A stretch of DNA of 13,464 bases from CAZVRZ01 sp964629965 (GTDB lineage: Bacteria > Chloroflexota > Anaerolineae > Anaerolineales > UBA4823), in contig CAZVRZ010000140.1 in assembly GCA_964629965.1 (NCBI GenBank), positions 1-13,464 on the forward strand, written 5' to 3'. The translations under genes and the position numbers were made by a program. This document shows positions 13,077 through 13,464 of this stretch, piece by piece (within the stretch, counting starts at the first letter, position 1; each line of letters begins with the position of its first letter). A model generated the notes under the pieces. That model did no database searches, was not told the origin of the DNA, and saw only the letters and a program-made list of their open reading frames with translations.

Positions 13077-13464
13077 ATGGATGCGTTACTTTTAGCCCGG
13101 TTGCAATTTGCCATCACCACCGTCTACCATTTTTTCTTCGTTCCTCTAACCCTGGGACTTGCGGTCATGGTAGCGATCATGGAAACGTTCTATGTGCGCA
13201 CAAACCAGGTCGTATATCAACGCATGACAAAATTCTGGGGAAAATTGTTCCTGATCAACTTTTCGATTGGCGTGGTCACCGGTATCGTGCAAGAATTCCA
13301 ATTTGGCATGAACTGGTCAGAATATTCGCGCTACGTGGGAGATATCTTCGGCGCCCCGCTGGCAATCGAAGCGCTGTTGGCCTTCTTCCTCGAATCGACC
13401 TTCCTGGGGGTGTGGATCTTTGGCTGGGAGCGCCTGTCGAAGACGGCCCACCTGGTCGCCATCT
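13077..13464 (+). CDS. cydA: Cytochrome bd ubiquinol oxidase subunit I, N-terminal part (cut by window edge)
   Basis: Subunit I of the bd-type terminal oxidase, which oxidises quinol and reduces oxygen to water in the membrane. I translated 129 open codons from the ATG at 13077 to the right edge. Landmarks are MDALLLARLQFAITTVYHFFF with H18 (the heme b595 ligand, H19 in E. coli), GIVQEFQFGMNWSEYSRYVG (69-88), and GAPLAIEALLAFFLESTFLGVWIFGW (92-117), whose E98 and E106 match the conserved glutamates E99 and E107. At least three membrane helices are visible. AAAGGAG lies 8-9 nt before the ATG. The quinol (Q) loop and the partner cydB would lie beyond the window. It is on the same strand as glgP with a 57-bp gap, so read-through is possible. 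Confidence 0.96.
   Translation, partial: MDALLLARLQFAITTVYHFFFVPLTLGLAVMVAIMETFYVRTNQVVYQRMTKFWGKLFLINFSIGVVTGIVQEFQFGMNWSEYSRYVGDIFGAPLAIEALLAFFLESTFLGVWIFGWERLSKTAHLVAI

Overview
The window looks like chromosomal DNA from a Chloroflexota bacterium, most likely of the Anaerolineae type. That placement is an inference from gene style: a short, DUF3417-type alpha-glucan phosphorylase, a VIT/vWA surface protein with an 'ADG' mature end, a CoaBC with an Asp/Ser variant active site, and Lut proteins fused B-C. No rRNA, tRNA, insertion sequence, phage gene or CRISPR array is visible, and coding density is high. No gap between genes exceeds 300 bases.

Layout. Positions 1-273 (minus) hold the first 91 codons of alanine racemase (alr), cut by the window edge. 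Positions 343-2763 (minus) encode a secreted, C-terminally anchored VIT/von Willebrand A protein. A 235-bp divergent region follows. On its plus side it carries an extended -10 promoter and then a terminator-like hairpin in the leader of prfA. The plus-strand run prfA (2999-4069), prmC (4078-4977) and a YdcF/ElyC-like DUF218 membrane protein (5007-5816) is tightly packed. It leads into coaBC (5824-7374), which has its own -10 box only 6 nt from the start codon and carries an extra C-terminal DUF952 domain. A small Thr/Pro-rich anchored protein (7447-7845) ends exactly over the stop codon of the converging lut operon.

The minus-strand lut operon is lutA (10642-9887) followed by a lutB-lutC fusion (9872-7842). 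It is predicted to oxidise L-lactate to pyruvate through iron-sulfur proteins. A divergent 220-bp region with an inverted repeat separates it from glgP (10866-13019, glucan phosphorylase). The first 129 codons of cydA (from 13077; cytochrome bd oxidase subunit I) run off the right edge.

How it fits together. RF1 and its glutamine methyltransferase PrmC form a translation-termination pair. Alr and the DUF218 protein point to envelope work, and CoaBC makes 4'-phosphopantetheine for CoA. GlgP, Lut and CydA together suggest carbon storage use, lactate oxidation and oxygen respiration or detoxification. There is no obvious defence or mobile system here. The items most worth a second look are the CoaBC-DUF952 fusion with altered decarboxylase motifs, the hairpin leader of prfA, the two apparently leaderless promoters, and the inverted repeat between lutA and glgP.
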